From contig NZ_AHKF01000015.1 of NCBI RefSeq assembly GCF_000252125.1, forward strand, positions 1 to 64,000: a stretch of DNA of 64,000 bases, in the 5' to 3' direction. The DNA comes from Flavobacterium frigoris PS1 (GTDB taxonomy: Bacteria; Bacteroidota; Bacteroidia; Flavobacteriales; Flavobacteriaceae). The notes beneath the pieces were generated by a model. It was not told the origin of the DNA. It worked only from the letters and a program-made list of their open reading frames with translations, and ran no database searches. Shown here one piece after another: positions 8,668 through 17,843 of this stretch (position 1 is the stretch's first letter; the number at the start of each line of letters is the position of its first letter). The translations under genes and the position numbers were made by a program.

Positions 8668-10269
8668 TTAAATGTATTTGTAACCAGCAATGGTTAGAAA
8701 GTCGATGAAATTTGGATTAACAACTAATATGTCTAATAGTTGTTCAGCTAAAATGTATTTTCCTTCTTGATGATTATCGTCGCCAACTAATTTTTTTATT
8801 TTTTCGAATTCTTCCATTGCCAATCTATGGTAGTAATTGTTTGTTAGGGCTTTATTATTGTCCAATATGACTTCGTTCTGTAGCCACTGCCACAATTGAG
8901 ATCTCGAAATCTCCGCTGTTGCTGCGTCTTCCATTAAATGATGTATTGCGACTGCGCCTTGTCCGCTGAGCCATGAAGACAGATATAAAATTGAGATGCT
9001 GATATTTTTTCTGACACCTTCCTCGGTAACAGTTCCTTTCGGCACTTCTAGTAAATCGCTTTCTGTGATTTGCAAATCAGCTCTTTTTATATGAATCTGA
9101 TTTTTTGTAGGCATTTCTTTGTCAAATACTTGCATTGCTAGTGGAACCAAATCGGGATGTGCTACCCAGGTTCCATCATGTCCATTTCTAACTTCTATTT
9201 CTTTGTCGGTAATCACTTTATTGAATGCAATTGTATTGGCTTGCTCGTCATTTTTTATTGGAATCTGTGCAGCCATACCACCTATAGCGTGAATGTTTCT
9301 TTTGTGGCAACGTTGAATTACCAGTTGTGAATACGCACTCATGAATGGTGTAGTCATGTTTACCTGATCTCTATTTGGTACTATAAAATCGGGGTTGTTT
9401 CTTAATTTTTTAATGTAAGAAAAAATATAATCCCATCTTCCGCAATTCAGGCCAACAATATGGTCTCTCAATTCAAAAATTATTTCGTCGAGTTGAAAAC
9501 TGGCCGTTATGGTTTCTACTAAAACAGTGGCTTTAAACGTTCCGTTTTGCTCTCCTAAATATTCTTGGGTAAATTCAAATACATCATTCCACCATCTCGC
9601 TTCTAAATAATGCTCCAGTTTTGGTAGATAAAAATAGGGTGCAGTACCGTTTTTTATTAATTGTTCGTGATTATGAAAAGCATATAATCCAAAATCTGTA
9701 AGGGAGCCCGAAGCTTGCTCTAAATCTATCAGAATATTTTTCTCTTGTAAATGCAGTCCTCTTGGGCGAACAATTAAAACTGCTGTATTTTCATTTAAAG
9801 AGTATTTCTTATTTTTTAGTGGATCTTCTAAAGAGATGGTTTTGTTTACTGCATCTTTTAAGTTTTGTTGGCCATTCATTACGTTATGCCAAGTTGGTGA
9901 AGTGCTGTCTTCAAAATCAGCCATAAAAGTTTTGGCTCCAGAATTCAGTGCGTTAATTACCATTTTTCTGTCAACAGATCCTGTTATTTCGACTCTTCTG
10001 TCTAATAAATCTTTAGGAATTGCTGCTGCACGCCAGTTGCTATCTCTAATGCTTTTTGTCTCGATTGGGAAACAAGGTAGTATACCAGAATCAAATGAGG
10101 CTTGTTGTTTTTTTCTTTCCTCCAATAACAAAAGTCTTTTGTTGTTGAATTTTTGATGCAGTTCAGTAAGAAAGTCAATCGCCTTATCGGTTAGTATTTC
10201 TGGATATTTTCGTGTTGTTTCAGCTGATAACTCGAAGTTTTGTTCGGTTATTTCGGTTTGATGTGTCAT
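8668..10269 (-). CDS. aceB: Malate synthase A
   Basis: 533 residues, normal for malate synthase A, which condenses glyoxylate with acetyl-CoA to malate. Signature regions are MADFEDSTSPTWHNVMNGQ, LIVRPRGLHL (with the catalytic Arg), GLNCGRWDYIFS and GHDGTWVAHPDLVPLAMQVF. The gene is intact. The usual partner, isocitrate lyase, is present downstream only as a decayed stub, so glyoxylate must come from an intact aceA elsewhere or from another source. A ScfR-type regulator is divergent, and the promoter at 10290-10319 overlaps an inverted repeat. Confidence 0.96.
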   Translation of the reverse strand: MTHQTEITEQNFELSAETTRKYPEILTDKAIDFLTELHQKFNNKRLLLLEERKKQQASFDSGILPCFPIETKSIRDSNWRAAAIPKDLLDRRVEITGSVDRKMVINALNSGAKTFMADFEDSTSPTWHNVMNGQQNLKDAVNKTISLEDPLKNKKYSLNENTAVLIVRPRGLHLQEKNILIDLEQASGSLTDFGLYAFHNHEQLIKNGTAPYFYLPKLEHYLEARWWNDVFEFTQEYLGEQNGTFKATVLVETITASFQLDEIIFELRDHIVGLNCGRWDYIFSYIKKLRNNPDFIVPNRDQVNMTTPFMSAYSQLVIQRCHKRNIHAIGGMAAQIPIKNDEQANTIAFNKVITDKEIEVRNGHDGTWVAHPDLVPLAMQVFDKEMPTKNQIHIKRADLQITESDLLEVPKGTVTEEGVRKNISISILYLSSWLSGQGAVAIHHLMEDAATAEISRSQLWQWLQNEVILDNNKALTNNYYHRLAMEEFEKIKKLVGDDNHQEGKYILAEQLLDILVVNPNFIDFLTIAGYKYI

Positions 10270-10289
10270 GGTTAGTTTATTTTACAAGA

Positions 10290-10319
10290 CAATGTTACGA
10301 AAAGTTTTTTATTAAACAA
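10290..10319 (-). promoter_or_regulatory. Predicted aceB promoter
   Basis: Read on the minus strand: TTG (10319-10317), 19 nt, then TAACATTG (10297-10290). The latter has one mismatch to the Bacteroidota TAnnTTTG element. The start codon lies 20 nt downstream. Confidence 0.55.
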
Positions 10320-10352
10320 GCGAACGTACGCTAGAAATTAATAAAACTTTTT
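10300..10352. promoter_or_regulatory. Putative operator: inverted repeat between aceB and its regulator
   Basis: AAAAGTTTTTTATTAA (10300-10315) is mirrored by TTAATAAAACTTTT (10338-10351). Between the arms lies a second imperfect palindrome, AGCGAACGTACGCT (10319-10332). The repeat covers the aceB -33 and spacer and abuts the regulator's TTG element. It is a natural site for control of both genes by the divergent regulator; binding is inferred. Confidence 0.55.
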
Positions 10353-10382
10353 TTGCGAATTTTATTTTTTAAGCTATCTTTG
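10353..10382 (+). promoter_or_regulatory. Predicted promoter of the ScfR-like regulator
   Basis: TTG (10353-10355), 19 nt, then TATCTTTG (10375-10382): an exact match to the Bacteroidota consensus. The ATG at 10387 is only 4 nt beyond the -7 element, so the mRNA would be leaderless or nearly so. Confidence 0.65.
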
Positions 10383-10386
10383 ATGT

Positions 10387-11868
10387 ATGAACGTAGAAAA
10401 AGAGTATATCAAATTAATTTTTGGGCTAAAGCTCAAGCAAGCGCGGACCAATAAGAATTTGTCCTTATTTGGCTTGGCTAAAATAACGGAGCTTTCTAAA
10501 TCCTATTTGAATGAAATCGAAAAGGGGAAAAAATATCCCAAAACGGATAAGATTATTCTTTTGGCAGAAAAGCTGGAAGTTTCATACGATCATATGGTTT
10601 CTTTGAAGTTGGATAATAATTTGGCGCCAATCGGGGAGATTTTAAAATCCGGGATTCTAAAAGAGATACCCTTGGATATTTTTGGGATTCAGGAAAACGA
10701 TCTTATCGATATCATTGCAAATGCGCCAGCCAAAGTAAATGCTTTTATAAGTACGATAATTGAGATTGCACAGCATTATAATCTGACCAGAGAAAGTTTT
10801 TTCCTGGCTGCCCTGCGGTCGTATCAAGAGGCGCATAATAACTATTTTGAGGATTTAGAGCAAAAAGTATTAGATTTCTCGAAAGCTTTTCAGATAAATA
10901 TAAACACTAAGATTTCTATCGAGGACTTAACTGCGGTCCTGACGGATGAATATGGATATACTATTCAGGAGATTGTTTTTTCTGAACAAGAGGAATTGGG
11001 TGATTTAAGGTCTATCTATGTACCTAAAAGTAAAACTTTGTTGCTTTCTGTAGATATAGATTCGCAACAAAAAGCATTTATTTTGGCAAAAGAAATCGCC
11101 TATAATTACCTTGAAATTACTGAAAGGTTGTATACTTTTAGTTGGATCAAGTTCAAGAATTTTGACGAGGTTCTCAATAATTTTTACGCTTCGTATTTTG
11201 CCGGAGCGTTGTTGATTCCTAGAAAGCAATTGGTGAGTGAACTTAATTTATTTATGGCTAAAACGGATCCTAAGCCACAAGAAATGATTGCGCTAATGAG
11301 TCAGTTTAATGTTTCTCCAGAGTCTTTTTACCAAAGATTAACTAATATTTTACCAAAGGACTTTCAATTAAAAAACATCTTCTTTCTTCGTTTGTCTCAT
11401 AAAATAGGTGCAGAAACCTATCAGATAAAAAAGGAGTTGCACATCACTAATCAGCAGGAGCCACATGCTAATGAAATGAATGAGCATTACTGTCGAAGAT
11501 GGATTTCAGTAAAAACAATAGTAGAATCTATAAAACACAATAAGAGTCATTTTTTTGACGCACAAATTTCGCGTTATGAAAATAGTGGTAATGAATTTTT
11601 GGTGTTTTCATCAGCGACGGAAGACCCTTTCAAAAAAGATTGTTTGAGGAGTATTTCTGTTGGGATTTTGATTACGCCAGGGATGAAGAAAAAATTTAAA
11701 TTCATCGACAATAAATCAATAAAAAAACAAATTGTAGGGGTTACTTGCGAAACATGCGCTGTCAAAAATTGCGAGGAGAGAGCTTCGCCTCCTATTCAAT
11801 TAGATCTTAAAATTAGAAATGAAAATACGGATTTAATTGTTCAAAAATACATGGCTAAGTTTAGCTGA
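10387..11868 (+). CDS. XRE/ScfR-family regulator of acetate or fatty-acid metabolism (RamB-like)
   Basis: 493 residues. Residues about 10-65 form an XRE helix-turn-helix (KQARTNKNLSLFGLAKITELSKSYLNEIEKGKKYP). The middle resembles an IrrE/ImmA-like region (QKAFILAKEIAYNYL...FAGALLIPRKQL), but the HExxH metal site is missing. The C-terminus has the short-chain fatty acyl regulator domain with CETCAVKNCEERASPP, a C-x2-C-x4-C cluster. Family members such as RamB and PrpC-type regulators control the glyoxylate shunt or propionate genes. Divergence from aceB across an inverted repeat supports that role here. Confidence 0.88.
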   Translation: MNVEKEYIKLIFGLKLKQARTNKNLSLFGLAKITELSKSYLNEIEKGKKYPKTDKIILLAEKLEVSYDHMVSLKLDNNLAPIGEILKSGILKEIPLDIFGIQENDLIDIIANAPAKVNAFISTIIEIAQHYNLTRESFFLAALRSYQEAHNNYFEDLEQKVLDFSKAFQININTKISIEDLTAVLTDEYGYTIQEIVFSEQEELGDLRSIYVPKSKTLLLSVDIDSQQKAFILAKEIAYNYLEITERLYTFSWIKFKNFDEVLNNFYASYFAGALLIPRKQLVSELNLFMAKTDPKPQEMIALMSQFNVSPESFYQRLTNILPKDFQLKNIFFLRLSHKIGAETYQIKKELHITNQQEPHANEMNEHYCRRWISVKTIVESIKHNKSHFFDAQISRYENSGNEFLVFSSATEDPFKKDCLRSISVGILITPGMKKKFKFIDNKSIKKQIVGVTCETCAVKNCEERASPPIQLDLKIRNENTDLIVQKYMAKFS

Positions 11869-11888
11869 TTAAACGTATTTTAGATAAA

Positions 11889-11926
11889 AAAACCTAGGTT
11901 GTAAATAATTACAACCTAGGTTTTTT
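11889..11926. terminator. Bidirectional terminator
   Basis: A perfect 13-bp stem (11891-11903 with 11910-11922) is flanked by A and T runs on both sides. It serves the regulator and the convergent HMG-CoA synthase gene. Confidence 0.9.
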
Positions 11927-11932
11927 CTGTTT

Positions 11933-13294
11933 TTATTCTATCCATTTGTAATATCGTGCGCCCAATAAATTTGGATTATCTTTTTCTATGCGGTCTAAAG
12001 TCCATTCCTTGTGCGGTTTTTTTACGCTGCTGGCTTGTTCTTTTTTATGTAGTTTTTCGTAGGTGTGAAAATCAATTTCAAAACTTTTGTCTAGTGTTTC
12101 AAAAAGATTGGTGCCATCTATAGCTTTTTTCCAATCGTTTTGAATTGTACCTTCAAAAACTTTAGATTTAGATCCGCTTCCATAGGCTAGGAAGCCAAAT
12201 TTTGTTCCTGCTATTTCTCTGTCATTATCATGAAAATAGGCTAAAGTTGAAAGAAGCCCCATGAAAATTGAACCCGTGTATAAGTTTCCTATTAAAGAAG
12301 AAGCCAGTTCCGCGGGCATTAATTTTTGGTTTACAAAATCCTTGTATTCGTTAGACTTGCTTGTCTCTTTAAGCTTAGTTTGGTATTCTTGAGGGTCTTC
12401 GTTTCCGTTTATGGTCTTCGTTTCTGCATCCAGAGTGTATATCTCTGACAGCATCCTGCGTCCCTGAAAGGCATAAGGTAGGTGCATGATGATGCTTTCC
12501 CAAGTGTTGTAAACAGTTCCCACTGTGTCTTTTAATTTTTTGAATGAAAAATAGGCGTCACGGGTGCGATCCATATAACATTGATTGGAATATTGCCCGT
12601 CAAAAACAGGTTGCTCCTTGTGTATTTCGATTTCCGATTCTAAGTTGTCAAACCAAGCGTCATTAGAAATCTTTCCGGTGATGGTTTCTTTTGAGATTGT
12701 TCGGTAGGGTTTAAAGAAATCAAAAACACCTTTAGTACTGGTGGCCCAATTGTTTTCAAATGCTATGATTCTAGGGTCGGCAGCAATAAGCATGGCTAAT
12801 GCTCCGGCTCCTTGAGTGTATTCTCCAGTTGAGTTTAAATCGTATTTCGCTAAATCTGTAGTGACAACGATCGCTTTTTTACTTGGGTTTAACTTTACAA
12901 AATCAATGCAGTTTTGCATGGCATCAACACCACCGATACAGGCAAAAGTAAAATCTACTACGTCGCATTGGGATAAAGAGTCTTCGCCAAATTGCTGTTC
13001 CATTAGTGCAATTAAAAAAGAGCTTATGGGTTTTGAGTTGTCAATACTGCTTTCAGTACCTACGTATATACGGGCAATTTCAGTAAGGTCGATGTTGTTG
13101 TCTTCAATTAATCTGGTCAAAGCGTTAGCGCCAAAAACAACGGTGTCTTGGTGTAAATCTGCAAGGGTCATTTTGATTAATCCCAAGCCTTTTTCTAATT
13201 TTTCAGGCTCAATATTTCTGGCTTTCGCCAAAGTTTTAATGGGTAAATGTATCTTGGCAACATCAAAAGATATGCTATCAATTCCTACTATCAT
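11933..13294 (-). CDS. Hydroxymethylglutaryl-CoA synthase family protein
   Basis: About 453 residues from the preferred start at 13294 (MIVGIDSISFDV); an upstream in-frame ATG at 13345 would add 17 unlikely residues. The thiolase-fold catalytic Cys lies in DFTFACIGGVDAM, matching the ACYGG region of HMG-CoA synthases. The C-terminal half has FLAYGSGSKSKVFEG, equivalent to the family's GSG..S..F segment. The enzyme joins acetoacetyl-CoA and acetyl-CoA at the start of the mevalonate route to isoprenoids, which many Flavobacteriia use. No other mevalonate gene is in the window. Confidence 0.9.
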   Translation of the reverse strand: MIVGIDSISFDVAKIHLPIKTLAKARNIEPEKLEKGLGLIKMTLADLHQDTVVFGANALTRLIEDNNIDLTEIARIYVGTESSIDNSKPISSFLIALMEQQFGEDSLSQCDVVDFTFACIGGVDAMQNCIDFVKLNPSKKAIVVTTDLAKYDLNSTGEYTQGAGALAMLIAADPRIIAFENNWATSTKGVFDFFKPYRTISKETITGKISNDAWFDNLESEIEIHKEQPVFDGQYSNQCYMDRTRDAYFSFKKLKDTVGTVYNTWESIIMHLPYAFQGRRMLSEIYTLDAETKTINGNEDPQEYQTKLKETSKSNEYKDFVNQKLMPAELASSLIGNLYTGSIFMGLLSTLAYFHDNDREIAGTKFGFLAYGSGSKSKVFEGTIQNDWKKAIDGTNLFETLDKSFEIDFHTYEKLHKKEQASSVKKPHKEWTLDRIEKDNPNLLGARYYKWIE

Positions 13295-13345
13295 TTTATT
13301 GTTTTTTTGAAATTGTAAAGTTAGAAGCGCGCAGTCAGAATACAA

Positions 13346-13602
13346 TTTTTTAAATGAACAAAATGTCTGTGTTTTGTGTTTTTGTTAATTTATAGGAAAA
13401 TGGCAGTTGAAATTATAATATTGATAATTTCAGTTCTTTTTGAGTAGCTAATATTGCTCATTTTGCATAACTGTTTTTAAGACTTTTTTGTTAGTTGTTT
13501 AACTAACTTGCCGTTGCATAAAGGGTTAGAGCTTATTTTTTAAGGATTTATTAGTTTTTTGGCTAAAACACTTTAAAATCATTATAAATAACAACGAAAA
13601 GG
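13346..13602. other. Intergenic DNA between HMG-CoA synthase and sdhC
   Basis: About 300 bp of AT-rich DNA between divergent genes. Apart from the sdh promoter at its right end I see no ORF, hairpin or known RNA motif. Confidence 0.5.
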
Positions 13603-13633
13603 TTGTAGTTCAAGTCTATTTGCTTTATTTTTG
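13603..13633 (+). promoter_or_regulatory. Predicted sdhCAB promoter
   Basis: TTG (13603-13605), 20 nt, then TATTTTTG (13626-13633), a full match to TAnnTTTG. The sdhC ATG is 32 nt downstream. Confidence 0.65.
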
Positions 13634-13665
13634 TCATATTTTTCAAAACAAATTATTCAAATCTT

Positions 13666-14331
13666 ATGGCAAAATCTGCATTATTGAAGTCGTCAATAGC
13701 TAAAAAAGTTGCTATGGCGCTTTCAGGACTTTTTCTGATGTTGTTTCTAGCACAGCACTTCTTCATCAATATGACTTCGGTGTTTAGTCCCGACGTATTT
13801 AATTCCATTTCTCATTTTATGGGAAACAATCCTTTAGTTCAATTTGTAATTCAGCCTATTTTAATTGTAGGTGTTGTTTTTCACTTTATTATGGGTTTTG
13901 TTTTAGATTTTAAAAATAGAAGCGCAAGACCAATTGCTTATGCAAAAAATAACGGCGGAGCAAATTCTTCATGGGCATCAAGAAATATGATTATTTCTGG
14001 TTCGGTAATTTTGGCTTTTTTAGGGTTGCACTTTTATGATTTCTGGGTTCCGGAAATGGTTTATAAGTATGTAGCGTTTAATCCATTGGATGAAACTAGA
14101 TATTTTCATGAATTAGCTGAAAAGTTTGAAAGTCCTATTCGTACAGGATTGTACTGCTTGTCTTTTGTACTTTTATCTGTTCACTTGAATCATGGATTTA
14201 GTTCTTCTTTTCAATCGGTAGGTTTCAATAATAAATATTCTAAAGGGTTAAAAAATTTCGGAATAGCTTTCGCTTTTGTAGTCCCTTTTGGATTTATTTT
14301 TATTGCATTATTTCATCATTTCAATCATTAA
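13666..14331 (+). CDS. sdhC: Succinate dehydrogenase cytochrome b subunit
   Basis: 221 residues with five hydrophobic segments, typical of the single-subunit diheme cytochrome b558 anchors found with Bacteroidota and Bacillus-type complexes. Conserved His residues lie in the membrane segments (AQHFFIN, VFHFIMGF, LGLHFYDFW, VHLNHGFSSSFQ), matching axial heme ligands. It anchors SdhA/SdhB in the inner membrane and passes electrons to menaquinone. It is first in a C-A-B operon, 12 nt before sdhA. Confidence 0.93.
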   Translation: MAKSALLKSSIAKKVAMALSGLFLMLFLAQHFFINMTSVFSPDVFNSISHFMGNNPLVQFVIQPILIVGVVFHFIMGFVLDFKNRSARPIAYAKNNGGANSSWASRNMIISGSVILAFLGLHFYDFWVPEMVYKYVAFNPLDETRYFHELAEKFESPIRTGLYCLSFVLLSVHLNHGFSSSFQSVGFNNKYSKGLKNFGIAFAFVVPFGFIFIALFHHFNH

Positions 14332-14343
14332 TATTAAATTATA

Positions 14344-16344
14344 ATGGCATTAGACTCAAAAATTCCAAATGGTCCAATTTCGGATAAATGGACAGATTAT
14401 AAAGATCATATTAATTTAGTAAATCCGGCTAACAAACGTAACTTAGATGTTATCGTTGTTGGAACAGGATTAGCTGGAGGTTCTGCTGCTGCAACATTAG
14501 CAGAATTAGGATATAACGTAAAAGCTTTTTGTTTTCAAGATTCGCCTCGTCGCGCGCACTCTATCGCTGCACAAGGAGGAATCAACGCTGCAAAAAACTA
14601 TCAGGGAGACGGAGATTCTGTTTTCAGGTTATTTTATGACACTGTAAAAGGTGGAGATTACCGCTCGCGCGAAGCAAACGTTCATCGTTTGGCTGAAGTC
14701 TCTACTAATATTATTGACCAGTGCGTAGCTCAAGGCGTGCCTTTTGCGCGTGAGTATGGTGGGTTACTTGACAATCGATCTTTTGGAGGAACTTTAGTAT
14801 CACGTACTTTTTATGCTAAAGGACAAACAGGACAACAATTGCTGCTAGGTGCTTATTCAGCAATGAATCGCCAAATAGGACGTGGTAAAATAACAATGCA
14901 CAACCGTCACGAAATGCTAGATTTAGTAATAGTAGATGGAAAAGCAAGAGGAATTATTGCTCGTAACTTAATTACAGGCGAGATCGAAAGACATTCAGCG
15001 CACGCGGTTGTAATAGCTTCAGGAGGATACGGTAACGTTTTCTTCTTGTCTACAAATGCTATGGGATCTAACGCGACTGCAGCTTGGAAAATACATAAAA
15101 AAGGAGCGTTTTTTGCGAATCCTTGTTACACACAAATTCACCCAACTTGTATCCCAGTATCTGGAGATCATCAGGCCAAATTAACTTTGATGTCGGAGTC
15201 TCTTCGTAATGATGGACGTATTTGGGTGCCTGCAAAGTTAGAAGATGCGAAAGCGATTCGTGAAGGAAAATTAAAACCAACGCAGATTGTTGAAGCAGAC
15301 CGCGATTATTACTTGGAAAGAAGATATCCTGCATTTGGAAACCTTGTTCCTCGTGATGTAGCTTCTCGTGCGTCTAAAGAAAGATGTGATGCTGGTTTTG
15401 GAGTTAATAAAACTGGTGAAGCTGTATACTTAGATTTTGCTGCGGCAATTCAACGTTACGGAAAAGAACAAGCACACATAAAAGGTTTAGACGAAAAAGA
15501 TGCTGAATTAATTATCAAATTAGGTACTGATGTAGTAGCTAATAAATACGGTAACTTATTTCAGATGTATGAGAAAATTGTGGATGAGAATCCATATGCA
15601 ACCCCTATGATGATTTATCCTGCGGTACATTACACAATGGGAGGAACTTGGGTTGATTATAACTTACAAACGACTATTCCGGGATGTTTCTCTATTGGTG
15701 AATCAAACTTCTCTGATCACGGAGCAAACAGACTTGGAGCTTCTGCCTTGATGCAAGGTTTAGCTGACGGATATTTTGTATTGCCTTATACTATCGGAGA
15801 TTATTTGTCGCCAGATATTAAAATGGGACCAATTTCTACTGACTTGCCAGAATTTGCCGCTGCAGAAAAAGGAGTGAAAGATCAGATCGAAAAATTCATG
15901 AACAATAACGGAACACAGTCTGTTGATCACTTTCATAGAAGATTGGGTAAAATTATGTGGGACAAAGTTGGAATGGCTAGAAACGCTAAGGGTCTTAATG
16001 AAGCTATCACAGAAATCGCTGCTTTACGTGAAGAGTTTTATAAAGATGTTAGGGTTCCAGGAACTGATAAGGGGTTCAATCAAGAATTAGAAAAAGCGAC
16101 CCGTGTTGCGGATTTCTTAGAATTGGGAGAATTGTTTGCTAAAGATGCATTGCATCGTAATGAATCTTGTGGAGGTCACTTCCGTGAGGAATATCAATCT
16201 GCTGATGGTGAAGCACAGCGTGATGACGAGAACTTTGCTTATGTAGCTGCATGGGAATACAAAGGGAAACCAAGTGATGCTGTATTGCATAAAGAAGAAT
16301 TAATTTTCGATAATGTTAAATTGGTAACTCGTAGTTATAAATAG
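14344..16344 (+). CDS. sdhA: Succinate dehydrogenase / fumarate reductase flavoprotein subunit
   Basis: 666 residues. The FAD-binding N-terminus [20 protein letters not shown] is followed by the flavin-attachment region [18 protein letters not shown]. The substrate-site HxPTC region ([12 protein letters not shown]) and the Arg-containing [14 protein letters not shown] are also present. It oxidises succinate to fumarate in the TCA cycle. Length and sequence fit the Bacillus/Bacteroidota-type enzyme. It has the same orientation as sdhC and sdhB, and an 83-nt spacer with fold-back repeats separates it from sdhB. Confidence 0.97.
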   Translation: MALDSKIPNGPISDKWTDYKDHINLVNPANKRNLDVIVVGTGLAGGSAAATLAELGYNVKAFCFQDSPRRAHSIAAQGGINAAKNYQGDGDSVFRLFYDTVKGGDYRSREANVHRLAEVSTNIIDQCVAQGVPFAREYGGLLDNRSFGGTLVSRTFYAKGQTGQQLLLGAYSAMNRQIGRGKITMHNRHEMLDLVIVDGKARGIIARNLITGEIERHSAHAVVIASGGYGNVFFLSTNAMGSNATAAWKIHKKGAFFANPCYTQIHPTCIPVSGDHQAKLTLMSESLRNDGRIWVPAKLEDAKAIREGKLKPTQIVEADRDYYLERRYPAFGNLVPRDVASRASKERCDAGFGVNKTGEAVYLDFAAAIQRYGKEQAHIKGLDEKDAELIIKLGTDVVANKYGNLFQMYEKIVDENPYATPMMIYPAVHYTMGGTWVDYNLQTTIPGCFSIGESNFSDHGANRLGASALMQGLADGYFVLPYTIGDYLSPDIKMGPISTDLPEFAAAEKGVKDQIEKFMNNNGTQSVDHFHRRLGKIMWDKVGMARNAKGLNEAITEIAALREEFYKDVRVPGTDKGFNQELEKATRVADFLELGELFAKDALHRNESCGGHFREEYQSADGEAQRDDENFAYVAAWEYKGKPSDAVLHKEELIFDNVKLVTRSYK

Positions 16345-16427
16345 TAATTTGTCGAAAGTTTAAAGTTAAGAGTCACATTAAAATTGGACTTTTGACCTTC
16401 GACTTTAAGACTTTCAAACTTAAAAAG
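16345..16427. repeat. Fold-back AT-rich repeat between sdhA and sdhB
   Basis: GTCGAAAGTTTAAAGTT near the left end is partly complementary to GACTTTAAGACTTTCAAACTT near the right end. Similar GTTTAAAGTTT runs occur at 44590-44625 and 49393-49465. It may act on mRNA stability within the operon. Confidence 0.5.
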
Positions 16428-17174
16428 ATGAAACTTACATTAAAAATATGGCGTCAGAAAAACGCCCAAGATAAAGGAGCAATGGTCGATTATCAAATTG
16501 ACGGAATTGAGCCAGATATGTCATTCCTTGAAATGCTAGACGTGTTTAATCAAGACTTGATGAATAAAGGTGGAGAGCCAGTAGCATTTGACCACGATTG
16601 TCGCGAAGGGATTTGCGGAATGTGTTCTTTGTATATTAATGGTGAAGCACACGGTCCAGATAGAAAAGTAACTACTTGCCAATTGCACATGCGTATGTTC
16701 AAGGATGGGGATACCATTACAATCGAGCCTTTTCGTGCAGCTGCTTTTCCAGTAGTAAAAGATTTAGTAGTTGACAGAAGTGCTTTTGATAGAATCCAAC
16801 ATGCAGGAGGATTTATTTCAGTAAATACTTCAGGAAATACGATCGATGCAAATACAATCCCAATTAACAAGCAAGACGCTGATGATGCGTTTGATGCGGC
16901 TACTTGTATCGGTTGTGGTGCCTGTGTTGCTTCTTGTAAAAACTCATCAGCCATGCTGTTCGTAGCTGCAAAAGTATCTCAGTATGCATTATTACCGCAA
17001 GGAAGAATCGAAGCGACTGATCGTGTATTAAACATGGTACACCAGATGGACGCTGAAGGTTTTGGTAATTGTACTAACACTGGAGCTTGTGAGGTTGAAT
17101 GTCCTAAAGGAATTTCTCTTGAGAACATCGCTCGTATGAACAGAGAATATATGTCAGCAAGCTTAAAAGGATAA
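16428..17174 (+). CDS. sdhB: Succinate dehydrogenase iron-sulfur subunit
   Basis: 248 residues from the ATG at 16428 ([10 protein letters not shown]); an in-frame ATG 36 nt earlier lies in repeat DNA and is unlikely. The N-terminal [2Fe-2S] domain has [16 protein letters not shown] and TCQLHM. The C-terminal domain has [11 protein letters not shown] and [15 protein letters not shown] for the other two clusters. It carries electrons from SdhA to the cytochrome b anchor. It is the last gene of the operon and is followed by a terminator. Confidence 0.96.
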   Translation: MKLTLKIWRQKNAQDKGAMVDYQIDGIEPDMSFLEMLDVFNQDLMNKGGEPVAFDHDCREGICGMCSLYINGEAHGPDRKVTTCQLHMRMFKDGDTITIEPFRAAAFPVVKDLVVDRSAFDRIQHAGGFISVNTSGNTIDANTIPINKQDADDAFDAATCIGCGACVASCKNSSAMLFVAAKVSQYALLPQGRIEATDRVLNMVHQMDAEGFGNCTNTGACEVECPKGISLENIARMNREYMSASLKG

Positions 17175-17202
17175 TTCTAGAAATAGATTTTATTATATAT
17201 CA

Positions 17203-17236
17203 AAAACGCATCCATTCATTTGGATGCGTTTTTTTG
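17203..17236 (+). terminator. sdh operon terminator
   Basis: AACGCATCCA (17205-17214) pairs perfectly with TGGATGCGTT (17221-17230), followed by T residues. Confidence 0.92.
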
Positions 17237-17240
17237 TTTT

Positions 17241-17315
17241 TGGGGTGCCCTACGGTCGGGCTATGCGTTGCAATCTTTTATTCCATAAAAGGATTTCCAC
17301 TGCTATCCCTCACCC
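17241..17315 (+). repeat. Dispersed intergenic hairpin element, copy B
   Basis: Left flank GGTCGGGCTATGCGTTGCA, a palindrome built from AATCTTTTAT and ATAAAAGGATT, then right flank CACTGCTATCCCTCACC. The flanks match copy A (6809-6928) while the palindrome differs. The following bases to 17461 hold A/G-rich low-complexity DNA and no gene. Confidence 0.7.
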
Positions 17316-17461
17316 GAGAGAAAGAGTTTAGAATAGAGAGTAAAGAATAAAGAAGAGATAGTGTAGAGGAAAGAATAAAGAGAAAATGTACAGTGGTAAT
17401 TTGTAGTTTTTTATTTTTGATAAACCAATGGGATAGGAAGCTAAACAAATTCAATAATTGA

Positions 17462-17722
17462 ATGAAACAAATAATAATATTATCTTTTATCGGTTTATGT
17501 TTTTGGTCTATGACTACAACTTTTAGAGCAATATTTCTTATTTCAACAAATAAATTTAATGGTTCAAAGACAACGTGGATTCTTATATCAATAATTGCCT
17601 TTGTTGGGCCTGTTTTATGGATTACAAAAGGGAATAAACTAATTTCAAAAACGGTCAATAAAAATACCGATTCCGCGAATCTGCAATCCGTGCCCGAAAA
17701 TAATTCGAAGAATAGATTTTAA
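17462..17722 (+). CDS. Small membrane protein with PLDc_N-like domain
   Basis: 86 residues. Two hydrophobic segments (about 3-26 and 39-55) enclose NKFNGSKTTWILISIIAFVGPVLW. This resembles the two-helix PLDc_N domain (pattern: gK..W......GP.lY...G), found N-terminal to cardiolipin synthases and as free small proteins of unknown function. The polar tail of about 28 residues has no motif. It could also be an unrelated membrane peptide. It stands alone. Confidence 0.6.
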   Translation: MKQIIILSFIGLCFWSMTTTFRAIFLISTNKFNGSKTTWILISIIAFVGPVLWITKGNKLISKTVNKNTDSANLQSVPENNSKNRF

Positions 17723-17843
17723 AACTAGTTAGTAGTTTTTATTAAATCCGTTCAAGCCGTGTCATCTGCATTCCATTTTCAAGAATAATAATTCACAGTA
17801 ACACACTATCATCTGTGTGCCATTTTTTTAGTAAATTTATAAA

